NCBI GenBank assembly: GCA_937872385.1
Contig: CALMSO010000005.1
Span: 1 to 64,000 of the forward strand
Source of the DNA: an uncultured Saprospiraceae bacterium
GTDB taxonomy: Bacteria; Bacteroidota; Bacteroidia; Chitinophagales; Saprospiraceae
Length of the DNA stretch: 64,000 bases
Direction of reading: 5' to 3'
A program made the translations under genes and the position numbers. The notes beneath the pieces are model-generated. The model made no database searches. It saw nothing but the letters and a program-made list of their open reading frames with translations, and was not told where the DNA came from. Of this stretch, positions 1 to 8,665 are shown piece after piece. Numbering within the stretch: position 1 is the first letter of the stretch; every line of letters begins with the position of its first letter.

Positions 1-531
1 CATCAGTAATATAATAATTGTTTTTTGCACGGTCTTATTTTAAAGTGGGAAGTAAATGGGGGCAGAGCTGTCAGCCCCGCCAGTGCGCTGGTGAGGCTTC
101 TAATTTCTTTTTGTTTTTTGCTAATCAATTTTGATAATTATCTGCACCTCAAAGCTTAGTTATTAGTATCGAAATTGACGAATTTATCTGATTGCCAGAT
201 GGCTGAATCTTTTGATAATCAAAATTTTGGTAGCGTCAATTTACAAACGATAAATTTTACATAAATACCTTAAAGTCAATATTTTAAATACAAAAACCAC
301 TCAATTTTGAACACTGCCATTGTTATTTTCGTCCCATTCAAATGCTAACATATCGAACAGTTGTTTTGCTGGTTATTGCGTAGGGTTAGGGCATGGGCGA
401 CGTGGCGATTTTCGAAGCGATTCACTGTCAGCTAAGCAGAACCTTTGATGGAATAATAACTTGTCCCGATTGGTCAGGGGGAAGGGAAGTACACTAAAGC
501 TTGAAAGAGCGTATTTTTGTGAATTGGCATT
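1..531. other. Intergenic region left of the helicase gene
   Basis: No convincing coding sequence is visible in this AT-rich stretch. It holds one hairpin followed by a T-rich run (listed separately) and otherwise shows no tRNA, no long repeat and no recognisable transposase remnant. It lies downstream of the leftward helicase gene, so it may simply be the 3' flank of an acquired segment. The window edge prevents seeing what lies beyond. Confidence 0.5.
73..119 (+). terminator. Hairpin with T-rich tail, candidate terminator
   Basis: AGCC (73-76) pairs with GGCT (95-98) and CCAG (80-83) with CTGG (88-91) around a TGCG loop, with a short internal bulge. A T-rich tract follows to about 119. This would end a rightward transcript entering from outside the window. 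The stem is interrupted, so the call is tentative. Confidence 0.35.
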
Positions 532-3500
532 TCATTCGTTATTGCCTCTTTCAAAGTAAAGTTCGGGCAAAATAATCTTCACTTCCTGATCGGCACCTTC
601 TTTCTGCCAGTAAACAATGAAATTCACTTTCGCTTGCTTCAACAAATAGCCCTTTTGGGTTTGAGTTTCAATTATATTGAGGAACTGTTTTGAGAATTTC
701 AAAATAGATTCACCTTTTACAGTCCTGCACTCATTGCCATTTATTGTCAAAGAATCTCCGCTTCCCAGTTGTGAAACAAGATACTGTCTTTTGATAAAAT
801 AATCCAACCAAACATCCTTGTAAGTCAAGTGCATTGCTAACTCTTTTGGCGGAAGGTAAACTTCTATATCCTCAAATCGTTCCAAATTCTCTGTGGTAAA
901 ATTGTCGAGGAAATTCGAATTCAAATGAACCGTCAAATTCTGTTTGGCTCTTGTCATTGCAACATACAACTGTCGCTTGGCTTCGTCTGTTGCAGGGTTA
1001 AAGTTCTCAAGCATCAGGAAAACATTATCAAACTCTTTTCCCTTTGCTTTATGAATGGTTGAAACGAAAATTGTTTCTCCGTTCACATTGAAGAAATCCT
1101 CCAACTTGGATTCACGAATAAAAACTTCCAAATCGGATTTGTATTTCTTCTTTGGATTGGTCGCTTCAAAATCTTTGATAATGTTGTTGCACACATCCAA
1201 TTTTGTGCTGTTCCGAAACTTGTTTATCAATTCTCGCTTTGCGTTTGCCCAAACATCATCGCTAATCATGAAAACATCATCTGCCAAATTCAATTGGCTA
1301 AGAAAGAACCTGACTTCTGAAAGATTATACAAGCTGAAACCGTCATTCGTCTGAATTAACTTGGCTTGCATATCGTGTTTCAAAAGCAATCCTGTTATTT
1401 GCAATGCTTCTTCATTCGTTTTTGTAAGTACACATGTAGTTCCCGAAAGTTCCGTTGTGAGTATGTCATGCACAAGTGGAGTAATAAGATTTTTACTTTG
1501 ATAGCGAACCAATTTTATTCTTCCGTTGTCAGTTTGTTTTGCAATAATTGGAGTGTCCTTCAATCGGTGGCGAATCCTTTTTACAAACTGATTAGTGAAA
1601 TCAACAAGATTGCTTTTACTTCTGTAATTCTCAATTAGCTCATGCTTGGCTGCTTGGTTCACTTCAATAAACTGTTCAAGATATTTTGAACTTGCACCTC
1701 TGAATTCATAAATGTTTTGGTCATCATCGCCAACTGCAATCACTCTCATTTCTTCGTTCTGCTCCATCAAAGCATTTATCAGGTTGAACTCATCTTCATC
1801 CATGTCTTGTGCTTCGTCAATCACTAAAACAGTTTTTGTAATTCTACTTGCTTCAACTTCTTTATTCTTGATTTTCTGAACCGTCTTTTTCAAAATCATA
1901 TCTGCTTTCTCCAAACTCCCAACTTTGCCCAACAAGTCAAAGCAGTAAGAATGGAAAGTTTTTATCTCTATGTAGTTGGCTGCATTGCCAATCAGTTTAA
2001 GTAAACGCTTTTTAAATTCTGTTGCTGCTGCTCTTGAAAAAGTAATCATAAGCAACTGCTCATGCTTTACATCTTCCATCAAAAGCAATGAAGCAAGTTT
2101 GTGAACCAACACTCTTGTCTTACCGCTTCCAGGTCCAGCCGCTACAACAATGTATTTCGTTTCATTATCGTTTATGATTTTTAATTGTATTGGCGAAAGT
2201 TCTCCGAATAATTGTTTGAACTTAGCAGGTGTCAAATTGCGTTTGATTTCATTCTGTCTGCTTCCTTTGAAATACTTATTTAGGAATGAAGTGTAATTTA
2301 ATTGAAAATAATCTTCCACAAATTGCAGAGCATCTTTGTAATCGCTAATCATCTTCTTTGCATACTCACCAACTATGTGAATTTGCTGAACCTTGTTTTC
2401 GTAGAATTGATTAAGCTTTTGATAATCTTCAACCTTGTATCGCTTTTTGTTGTCTTGCTCAACTCGTTCAATTGTCAAACGATTATACACTACTAAAAAA
2501 CCACCTTCAATTTTGATTGCATTAATTCTTGAAAGATAAAAGAGAGTGTCCTCAATGTCTTCAAGTGAAATTTTTATTTCAAAAAGATTGAAACGCTTCT
2601 CAAATTCTTCTTTCAGTTCGTGAACTGAAAACTCAACCAATACTTCTTCTTTTTCAACTTCATCTTCTGCAACCTTCAAGTTACTTTTCTCATAGAGATA
2701 TTCAACAATGAATTTTGCCAACTCATGCCGTTTCTCCAATTTTTCTTTCAATATTTCTTTCGGATGAAGGCAAAGCACCACAACATGATTTTTTGAATAC
2801 GCTAAATTCTGTCGCTTAATCCAATTCTTGATTGCCCAAAAGTTTATGAGTGTCTTAATCTTATTTGGTGTTACATCTTCACAACCGTTTTGTTCTGCTT
2901 CTTCATTCAGTTCTTTGATGTGAAATGTTTTTTCTTGCTCTTCAAATTCTGGAAGCAAATAATTTTCAATCTTGCTATATGATTCTACAATGTTGAGTGA
3001 ACGATTTTTGTTTTCTCCTTTCTTTATGAAAGCGGTCAAATCTTTCGCATCTGCCAAAATCTTCTCCTCACGAAGAAGATTGACAATGTTTATCACTTCT
3101 TCTTTTACAATTCCTAAATGGTCGCTGATGTAATCAATTCTAGACTCTGCCGCTTCATCGTTTGATTGTTTTCTGCTCTTACTCGAAAAAAGCTTCTTGA
3201 TAATTCGGATTCCTTTTTCTTTCTGCTTCTCCTCAAATCTTTCTGAAGCATTTATTTTGTCAATGGCTTCCTGTGCATTCTTTGAAAGAATACTATTGGC
3301 GAAAACTCTTGGCATATTTTGGCCTCTTTTTAAATACCCGGCATCTTCAAGTGCTGCGATTGCAGTTTTTACTCTAGTCTCTATCTCAACTACATTATCA
3401 TCCCAGCCCGCATCTCTGGCAATTTCTAATGCGGATTTTGAAAATTTTGCTCTAAATATTGAGGTATTTTTTTTAATAGCTTGCCAAACCTGCTTTATTT

Positions 3501-5358
3501 CATTTATAGTCAATTTAGTTTGATTCAGCAAGATGAAATGTTTGCCAAGGTCTTCTTCATTAAACAACACGAAACAATCAGCAACAATATTCTCGTCTCG
3601 TCCTGCTCTGCCTGCTTCCTGAATATAGTTTTCAAGTGAATCAGAAATCTCATAGTGAATAACCATGCCAACATCTTTCTTGTCCACTCCCATTCCGAAA
3701 GCAGAAGTTGCCACCATGATTGGAACTTCACCAGAAATGAAAGCATTTTGGTTTGCCGTTTTTTCTTTCATATCCATTTTCCCGTGATAGGGTTTCGCAT
3801 TGAAGCCATCTTCGGTTAATCTCTCTGCAAGTGAATATGCTTTTCGTGTTCTTGAAACATAAATGATTGTTGGGCAATTTTTTTCTTCAATCAAATCTCT
3901 CACAGCCTGATACTTTTCTTCTTCGTTTCCTTTTTCAAAAACTTTGTATTGAAGATTTGTTCGTGATGCTTTTGAAGTATAGAGTTCAAGGTCAATCGTT
4001 AGTTTTTCTTTGAAGTAGTTGCGAATATCTTCAATCACTTTTTGCTTTGCAGTTGCAGTAAAGCATGAAACCGGAATTCCATCTTCAAGATTTTTCTTTT
4101 CTTGAATTTGCTTAATGAAATCACCAATGTATAAATAATCAACTCTGAAATCCTGTCCCCACGAAGAAAAACAATGTGCCTCGTCAACAACAAAACGAAC
4201 CACCTTTCTTCCTAAAATCAAACGTTCAATCGTCTTTGAACGAAGTGATTCGGGCGAGATGTATAGAATAGACGCCGAACCATCTTCAACCCTCTCAAAA
4301 GATTTTGCTCTCTCAATTGGGTCAAGCAAACCATTTATTGTAACAGCTTCTGTAATTCCAACTTTTTCAAGGTTGTCAACCTGGTCTTTCATCAGCGATT
4401 GCAAGGGAGAAATCACGATTGTCAAACCTTTTGCACTCTCAGCACTCATCAGTGCCGGAACTTGGAAAGTAATTGACTTGCCACCACCAGTTGGGAACAC
4501 AGCAAGAATTGATTTATTGTCAACTGCTGCTTTGACTGCCTTTTCTTGAAGTGGTTCACCCCCATAAGTTCGGAATGAATCAAAGCCGAATAATCTTTTC
4601 AAGCCTTTATGTATATCCAATGCGGTGTTGCAATACTCACAACCGCTTACACAAGGCTTGTTTCGCAAGCGAAACATTATCTGTTCAACTTCTGGATAAT
4701 TTTTCAGCACCCAGGGTGGTGTGATAGAATGATTTTTTTTTTGGTCAATGAAAGCGCGTACAAGCGATAAACAGTAAGCAAGTTCAATCGGATATTCTGT
4801 AATTATCTTGGAAAGATCTGCATGCTCGCAAATCTCATTTTGAAATTTCTTACGAATTAACTCTTCCGTGTTTGTTTCTGTGCTTATATATGTTATAAAA
4901 CGGAAAAAGGCGAGGAACTCTTTTTTGTCTTGCAATAACAAATAGAAAATTTGTTTGAGTGTTTCATCAGTTTGCTTGAAAACGGCTATTTCGTCATTCA
5001 ACAAGTCCTTGGTTATTATTGAATCAATAATTGGTGAGTTAGATTCTTCAAATTGTAGTTTATAATCTTTGCCTAAAGCATGATACGGCTTTGTTGGAAA
5101 GAGTAAGGGAGAAAGAAGCAGGGTGTCAATGATGTTTTCTGAATTAATTCCAGCATCAGTTAGTGCCTTACCGATATACTTTATATCGTGGTTGAAAATA
5201 TTATGTCCGCAAATAAATTGTGTTCCGTTAAGAAACTTTATGAACTCCGCTACCGAAGTTTTATGAAAAGAACTTCCATCACCCTTGATGCTTCCAATAT
5301 CAAGAATTTTTCGGCTTTTGGGGTCAACTTCAATGTCGATGAATGCAATTAAGTTCAT
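532..5358 (-). CDS. DEDDh exonuclease - RecQ helicase - UvrD helicase fusion
   Basis: A 1608-residue protein with three nucleic-acid modules. Residues 6-130 look like a DnaQ-type 3'-5' exonuclease (FIDIEVD, then CGHNIFNHD at 50-58 and a late YHALGKDYK segment). Residues about 270-620 form a RecQ helicase: Walker A FPTGGGKS (288-295), DEAH (392-395), and the QEAGRAGRDE motif. A CxxxCxxC-like cluster (CVSGCEYC, about 236-243) precedes it. Residues about 1060-1560 are a UvrD/PcrA superfamily 1 helicase: AAGPGSGKT near 1075, DEAQD near 1181, GDDDQNIYEFRG, HKAKGKEF near 1438, VAMTRAK. Role inferred as DNA repair or anti-invader defence. The gene is visibly AT-rich compared with genes from 6 kb onward and sits beside a transposon-like element, suggesting transfer. 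Sibling proteins in Bacteroidota are usually annotated simply as RecQ-family helicases. Confidence 0.9.
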   Translation of the reverse strand: MNLIAFIDIEVDPKSRKILDIGSIKGDGSSFHKTSVAEFIKFLNGTQFICGHNIFNHDIKYIGKALTDAGINSENIIDTLLLSPLLFPTKPYHALGKDYKLQFEESNSPIIDSIITKDLLNDEIAVFKQTDETLKQIFYLLLQDKKEFLAFFRFITYISTETNTEELIRKKFQNEICEHADLSKIITEYPIELAYCLSLVRAFIDQKKNHSITPPWVLKNYPEVEQIMFRLRNKPCVSGCEYCNTALDIHKGLKRLFGFDSFRTYGGEPLQEKAVKAAVDNKSILAVFPTGGGKSITFQVPALMSAESAKGLTIVISPLQSLMKDQVDNLEKVGITEAVTINGLLDPIERAKSFERVEDGSASILYISPESLRSKTIERLILGRKVVRFVVDEAHCFSSWGQDFRVDYLYIGDFIKQIQEKKNLEDGIPVSCFTATAKQKVIEDIRNYFKEKLTIDLELYTSKASRTNLQYKVFEKGNEEEKYQAVRDLIEEKNCPTIIYVSRTRKAYSLAERLTEDGFNAKPYHGKMDMKEKTANQNAFISGEVPIMVATSAFGMGVDKKDVGMVIHYEISDSLENYIQEAGRAGRDENIVADCFVLFNEEDLGKHFILLNQTKLTINEIKQVWQAIKKNTSIFRAKFSKSALEIARDAGWDDNVVEIETRVKTAIAALEDAGYLKRGQNMPRVFANSILSKNAQEAIDKINASERFEEKQKEKGIRIIKKLFSSKSRKQSNDEAAESRIDYISDHLGIVKEEVINIVNLLREEKILADAKDLTAFIKKGENKNRSLNIVESYSKIENYLLPEFEEQEKTFHIKELNEEAEQNGCEDVTPNKIKTLINFWAIKNWIKRQNLAYSKNHVVVLCLHPKEILKEKLEKRHELAKFIVEYLYEKSNLKVAEDEVEKEEVLVEFSVHELKEEFEKRFNLFEIKISLEDIEDTLFYLSRINAIKIEGGFLVVYNRLTIERVEQDNKKRYKVEDYQKLNQFYENKVQQIHIVGEYAKKMISDYKDALQFVEDYFQLNYTSFLNKYFKGSRQNEIKRNLTPAKFKQLFGELSPIQLKIINDNETKYIVVAAGPGSGKTRVLVHKLASLLLMEDVKHEQLLMITFSRAAATEFKKRLLKLIGNAANYIEIKTFHSYCFDLLGKVGSLEKADMILKKTVQKIKNKEVEASRITKTVLVIDEAQDMDEDEFNLINALMEQNEEMRVIAVGDDDQNIYEFRGASSKYLEQFIEVNQAAKHELIENYRSKSNLVDFTNQFVKRIRHRLKDTPIIAKQTDNGRIKLVRYQSKNLITPLVHDILTTELSGTTCVLTKTNEEALQITGLLLKHDMQAKLIQTNDGFSLYNLSEVRFFLSQLNLADDVFMISDDVWANAKRELINKFRNSTKLDVCNNIIKDFEATNPKKKYKSDLEVFIRESKLEDFFNVNGETIFVSTIHKAKGKEFDNVFLMLENFNPATDEAKRQLYVAMTRAKQNLTVHLNSNFLDNFTTENLERFEDIEVYLPPKELAMHLTYKDVWLDYFIKRQYLVSQLGSGDSLTINGNECRTVKGESILKFSKQFLNIIETQTQKGYLLKQAKVNFIVYWQKEGADQEVKIILPELYFERGNNE

Positions 5359-5384
5359 TTTTTATTTTCTGATATATGCACAAA

Positions 5385-5683
5385 CAGTAGTGTCCGGTTT
5401 AAAGTCTTTGAAAATCAACAAGATAGAAAACAAAAAAGTAGTCATGGTATAAAAATACACAAATTTTTGATTTACAGATACCTAAAAGGTAAACGAACCA
5501 TAAATATCATATAAAAAAGTGTAAAATAAATTAAATACAAATCATTGAATTTCAAGCAATTGCATATAAATCGAAAGCCAAAAGCTCTAAAAAGCACTTA
5601 AATCGTTCATAGCAAAAACCTCTATAAATAATTAAAAAGCAAGCACTTGCACAAAATTCTATTTTCTTAACCGGGCACTACTG
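5385..5683. mobile_element. 299-bp MITE-like element with terminal inverted repeats
   Basis: The left end (5385-5399) and the reverse complement of the right end (5669-5683) match at 14 of 15 bases, core CAGTAGTGYCCGGTT. The element is bordered by ATGCACAAA (5376-5384) and ATGCATAAA (5684-5692), a direct repeat with 8 of 9 identical, as expected of a target-site duplication. The interior is AT-rich and has no transposase reading frame, so this is a non-autonomous element or an internally deleted insertion sequence. The end sequence and 9-bp duplication would suit an IS4-superfamily transposase, but that assignment is from memory and unverified. Confidence 0.65.
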
Positions 5684-5962
5684 ATGCATAAACTAAATTT
5701 ATTTTCTGTAAAAAATAGCGTTCAAGTTTTTGCTATGAAATGAGCAAAGCTTTGGGAGAAGTGGCTCTTTTTGATTTTGCCTCTGTTTGGCTTTATATCT
5801 CCACTCATAATCAAATGTCCCGGCCATAGCCGCTTGCCAAAAATAAAACATTTCCACTAAGGGCGCAAGTCTTTTCGGGGGGCGGGTACTGCACACAGCT
5901 GTGAGAAAATGGAACTGTTGCCTTTGGACTGCCTCAGACAAATAAAAAACTCGTAAGTAATG
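5684..5962. other. Gene-free gap with a weak 80-codon frame
   Basis: An open frame of 80 codons (5699-5941, minus strand) has no recognisable domain, an odd residue composition and no visible promoter, so I do not call it a gene. A perfect 14-bp inverted repeat joins this gap to the transposon-like element: TTCATAGCAAAAAC at 5606-5619 and its complement at 5726-5739, which hints that a longer composite remnant may extend to the right of the element. Confidence 0.3.
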
Positions 5963-6061
5963 GGATATTATTATTTTAATATAAAAACAAATTACAACAA
6001 AATGATTATCAAATGTTTAAAAATTATGCCAATTAATAAATAACAATGTACCATTACTTAT
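5963..6061 (+). repeat. Dispersed intergenic repeat, copy A
   Basis: Degenerate copy of the head-and-tail repeat family described in the findings. The head shows GATATTATTATTTTAAT followed by TGATTATCA; the tail is TAACAATGTACCATTACTTA ending at 6060. It ends immediately beside the stop codon of the leftward oxidoreductase gene. Confidence 0.45.
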
Positions 6062-6063
6062 TA

Positions 6064-7452
6064 CTAAATTTCGATGCGCTCTACGGTGCGGTTCAGGCGC
6101 GCTTTTTCCGATTGAAAAGCCATCAGATGGCTCTCCATTGAGGCATCGAGCGTGGAAGTAAGCAGGGCTGGGTCATTTTTATCAATAGCATTCACCCAGT
6201 CGCGGGCCAGCCCGAAGTCGCCACCGGCATGCCCAGAAAGCTCGGCTACATGATCTTTGACGCGCCAGTGCTCAATGTCGCCAGTACGGAAATTGGCGAT
6301 GTACAATTCATCCTCGTCGCCTACCAAGTCTCCCATACTGCCCATGATGCGCGTGCGGCGGCCGGCATAGTGGGTGAAGGCTTCCATATTGAAACTGGCG
6401 GTGATATCATCATCAAATTCCATGGCCAGCACTAAATGATCCGGCTGGTCATTATCGCAGCGATAAACGCAACGGCCGTAAGGGCCCTCCTTGAGTTGTT
6501 GCAAAACATAAGCCGCCTGCTGCTCTTTATTTTCCGGCAGGTCAAAAACATAATTGCGCTCCCGATTTCGATAATAAATACGCAACGCAGAGTAGGGGCA
6601 CTCGGCTTCTACGGCGCAGCCATCGGTGCAGCGGGCGGTACTGCCAGCGGGCGCATTGGCCTCCCGAAACCATTTGAGCGACCCAAACGAAGAAATGTAG
6701 CGGCAGTTTTTGCCAATCCACCAGCGCAAGATGTCGAGGTCGTGGCAAGACTTCGCTAAGATAATCGGATTGGTATCCGCCGCGCGGCGCCAGTTGCCCC
6801 GCACAAAGGAGTGCGCCATGTGCTTGTGCTCAATCGGCTCGAAGTGCTGCACACTGACGATGGCCCCGAGCAAGCCCGAATCCATTACTTCTTTCACCTT
6901 ACGGTAATACGGCGAGTAGCGCAAAACGTGGCACACGGCTACAATTCGGTTGTATTGTTTGGCTTGTCGCAAAATATCGCTGCACTCCCGCCAGGTTTGT
7001 GCAATGGGCTTTTCCAATAATAAATGATAACCCATCTCCAGCGCTTTCATAGCAGGGCCGTAGTGCAAGTCGTCGGGTGTAGTGATAATAACGGCATCGG
7101 CGAATTTCGGCACCTGAAAGACGTGTTCCCAAGTCGTAAAGCGTTGTTTAGCAGGTATGTTATGCAATTTGGCATAGCGCTCGTTGCGCACCGGAATTGG
7201 CTCGGCTACGCCTACAATGTCCAATTCATCTGGGTACTTCACAGCGTAGCCGCCATACACGTTACCTCGGTTGCCCGCGCCCAGCGTGATGGCCGTCACT
7301 GGCTTTTTGGGTTTGGTATAAACGCCCCACTCAGGCGCATATTCGCGCTCTATGATGCGCACATTGCCCAGCGCCGCCGGCGTAAGCGCCGTACCGGCCG
7401 AAAGCATTCCCATGATGCGGAGCATCTCCCGACGCGACCATTCTTTTTGCAT
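6064..7452 (-). CDS. Gfo/Idh/MocA family oxidoreductase, Tat-exported
   Basis: About 462 residues. The N-terminus carries a twin-arginine-like leader (SRREMLRIMG, residues 6-15, then a hydrophobic Ala/Leu stretch). A Rossmann nucleotide-binding motif GAGNRG is at 58-63 and the family's EKP motif at 147-149. A cysteine-rich insertion (RCTDGC...ECPYSA, about 275-290) marks the subgroup common in Bacteroidota and Planctomycetes, often linked to sugar oxidation. Likely a periplasmic NAD(P)-dependent sugar dehydrogenase; substrate unknown. I chose the ATG at 7452 rather than an upstream frame extension to 7554, because the leader begins there, a -7 box lies at 7501-7508, and the extension would run into the upstream gene's terminator. 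Confidence 0.88.
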   Translation of the reverse strand: MQKEWSRREMLRIMGMLSAGTALTPAALGNVRIIEREYAPEWGVYTKPKKPVTAITLGAGNRGNVYGGYAVKYPDELDIVGVAEPIPVRNERYAKLHNIPAKQRFTTWEHVFQVPKFADAVIITTPDDLHYGPAMKALEMGYHLLLEKPIAQTWRECSDILRQAKQYNRIVAVCHVLRYSPYYRKVKEVMDSGLLGAIVSVQHFEPIEHKHMAHSFVRGNWRRAADTNPIILAKSCHDLDILRWWIGKNCRYISSFGSLKWFREANAPAGSTARCTDGCAVEAECPYSALRIYYRNRERNYVFDLPENKEQQAAYVLQQLKEGPYGRCVYRCDNDQPDHLVLAMEFDDDITASFNMEAFTHYAGRRTRIMGSMGDLVGDEDELYIANFRTGDIEHWRVKDHVAELSGHAGGDFGLARDWVNAIDKNDPALLTSTLDASMESHLMAFQSEKARLNRTVERIEI

Positions 7453-7500
7453 GGATGTTTTTTTAGATGTTAGATGATGGGCTATGCACCCTCTTGGAAA

Positions 7501-7508
7501 CAAATCTA
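7501..7508 (-). promoter_or_regulatory. Promoter -7 box for the oxidoreductase gene
   Basis: TAGATTTG on the minus strand fits the Bacteroidota TAnnTTTG -7 element exactly. It would start a transcript near 7494 with a leader of about 42 nt before the ATG at 7452. No clear -33 TTTG is seen at the usual spacing. Confidence 0.5.
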
Positions 7509-7556
7509 TAAAATATTTGCTTTTCGGATAAGTTATCCAACATTTTAAGTACAAAA

Positions 7557-7597
7557 AAGCCCTTTTTGCGCCGTGTTTCGGTTCGCAAAAAAGGCTT
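7557..7597 (-). terminator. Rho-independent terminator of the acidic-protein gene
   Basis: A 14-bp stem (7557-7570 with 7584-7597, 13 of 14 pairs) with a 13-nt loop; read on the minus strand it ends in GGGCTTTTTTG. It lies about 33 bp past the stop of the 7630-8193 gene and separates it from the downstream oxidoreductase gene. Confidence 0.8.
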
Positions 7598-7629
7598 CGA
7601 CGAGAATCCAGTAGTATGGGAAAAACAAT

Positions 7630-8193
7630 TTAGATTTTAAACCTTCTAGATATTTCCTCGCGCACCAGCCGCTCCACCTCGCTTTCTAATACTTCGCGGC
7701 CAATCAATCCGCTCACCTGCGCACGCAAATCCGCTACTTCCTGTTGCAATTGATCCACATTCTTAATTACCTCGTCGGCTACCACCTTGATGGTGTAAAT
7801 TTCGTCCAATTTCACTTCAATGGCCGGCGTTTCCGGGGCTGCTTCAAGGGCTGCTTCTACTTCCAGGATTGTTGCTGGCTCGGTGGCTTCCGGGGTAGCC
7901 GTTTCCAGTTCAAGGCGCTCCAATTCCGGGAAGTCGCTCGTTTCGGTCACCGCCTCCATCAACTCAGTGGTCGTAACCCCTGCTTCTGTAATGGCGGCTT
8001 CCACCGGCTCAGTCGTTTCGGTCATTTCGGTCGTTGCTTCCAAGGCAGCATCCGCTTCTGGTCCGACTTCCGTGTCTGGGTCTGGCGAGCCATTCGCGTT
8101 GCGGCGGCTTAGTAGGTCTTTCGCTTGACGCATCAGGTCTTTTAGTTCCATTTCTGACAAGTTTTCGAGGTTTTCCAATGCTGCAGTAGTCAT
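7630..8193 (-). CDS. Acidic Thr/Glu-rich protein of unknown function
   Basis: 187 residues, no family recognised. Residues 1-35 are helical with a basic patch (LMRQAKDLLSRRN); residues about 40-130 are a low-complexity acidic tract dominated by Glu, Thr, Ala and Pro (repeated ETTE/EAA words); residues about 130-187 (DEIYTIKVVADEVIKN onward) have heptad-like spacing and could form a coiled coil ending in a basic RRFKI tail. No signal peptide or membrane segment. It has its own good promoter (8407-8437), an unusually long leader of about 200 nt, and its own terminator, so it is a real single-gene unit. A structural or scaffolding role is possible but speculative. Confidence 0.7.
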   Translation of the reverse strand: MTTAALENLENLSEMELKDLMRQAKDLLSRRNANGSPDPDTEVGPEADAALEATTEMTETTEPVEAAITEAGVTTTELMEAVTETSDFPELERLELETATPEATEPATILEVEAALEAAPETPAIEVKLDEIYTIKVVADEVIKNVDQLQQEVADLRAQVSGLIGREVLESEVERLVREEISRRFKI

Positions 8194-8406
8194 AGTTTTT
8201 AAGTTTTTTAGGTTAATAAAATGTAATAAAAAGTCCAGCTCATTGCAATACGCAATAAGAAATCTTGCAATTCTTGATATGCTTATTTAGCCCTTTTGGT
8301 AAATAAAAACGATAACAAAGCACGACAACACCTGTAAAGACAGGGGATGTGCCATTCAGTAAAAAAACCTCTCTGTGGATAATGGAAATATTTTAGGTAT
8401 GCAACA

Positions 8407-8437
8407 CAAATATAATAAAAAGCCTGCGAGCTGTCAA
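8407..8437 (-). promoter_or_regulatory. Bacteroidota-type promoter for the acidic-protein gene
   Basis: On the minus strand a TTG -33 element (8435-8437) is followed after 20 bp by a perfect -7 box TATATTTG (8407-8414). Predicted start is near 8400, giving a leader of about 200 nt. An inverted repeat CCTGCGA/TCGCAGG (8423-8429 and 8443-8449) spans the -33 element and spacer and could be an operator. Confidence 0.65.
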
Positions 8438-8525
8438 CCCTTTCGCAGGATAAATTTTTTTAATATTTGTTAATGAGGAATGGGTGTCTGAGAACATACT
8501 AAGCCGTTATCAATTTATTACAAAG

Positions 8526-8541
8526 TACCTAATGTTAGGTA
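8526..8541. promoter_or_regulatory. Palindromic operator candidate upstream of feoAB
   Basis: TACCTAA-TG-TTAGGTA is a perfect 7-bp inverted repeat with a 2-bp centre. The half-site TTAGGT resembles operators of the DtxR/IdeR/MntR family of metal-responsive repressors, which would suit an iron-uptake operon. It lies about 85 bp upstream of the -7 box, further than a classic repressor site. Confidence 0.45.
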
Positions 8542-8627
8542 TGATACTTTAATTAACATTCGGTATTTTTTTGCTTACCGTGACAAATAACACTGTTTGT
8601 CGGCAACTACCTGTTTTAAATTAGTGT

Positions 8628-8635
8628 TAAGTTTG
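8628..8635 (+). promoter_or_regulatory. Promoter -7 box for feoAB
   Basis: TAAGTTTG matches TAnnTTTG. A transcript would begin near 8642 and reach the feoA ATG at 8666 after about 24 nt. This supports 8666 over an in-frame ATG at 8597, which lies upstream of the box. No well-spaced -33 element is apparent. Confidence 0.5.
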
Positions 8636-8665
8636 CATTATTATCTGGATTTAATCAAAATAAGG

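Larger units (their letters stand above)
8438..8665. other. Divergent regulatory gap before feoA
   Basis: Non-coding stretch between the promoter of the leftward acidic-protein gene and feoA. It holds the palindrome at 8526-8541, a second inverted repeat GACAAA/TTTGTC (8582-8587 and 8596-8601, 8-nt spacer) and the feoA -7 box. A T-run follows the 8423-8449 hairpin, so that hairpin could also act as an orphan rightward terminator. Confidence 0.5.

Noticed and set aside
5699..5941. 80-codon open frame on the minus strand
   Set aside because: No family, no promoter, odd composition, and it lies beside repeat and mobile-element remnants; treated as non-coding.
6436..7473. Several open frames opposite the Gfo/Idh gene
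   Set aside because: Shadows of a clear coding sequence in other frames with no family resemblance.
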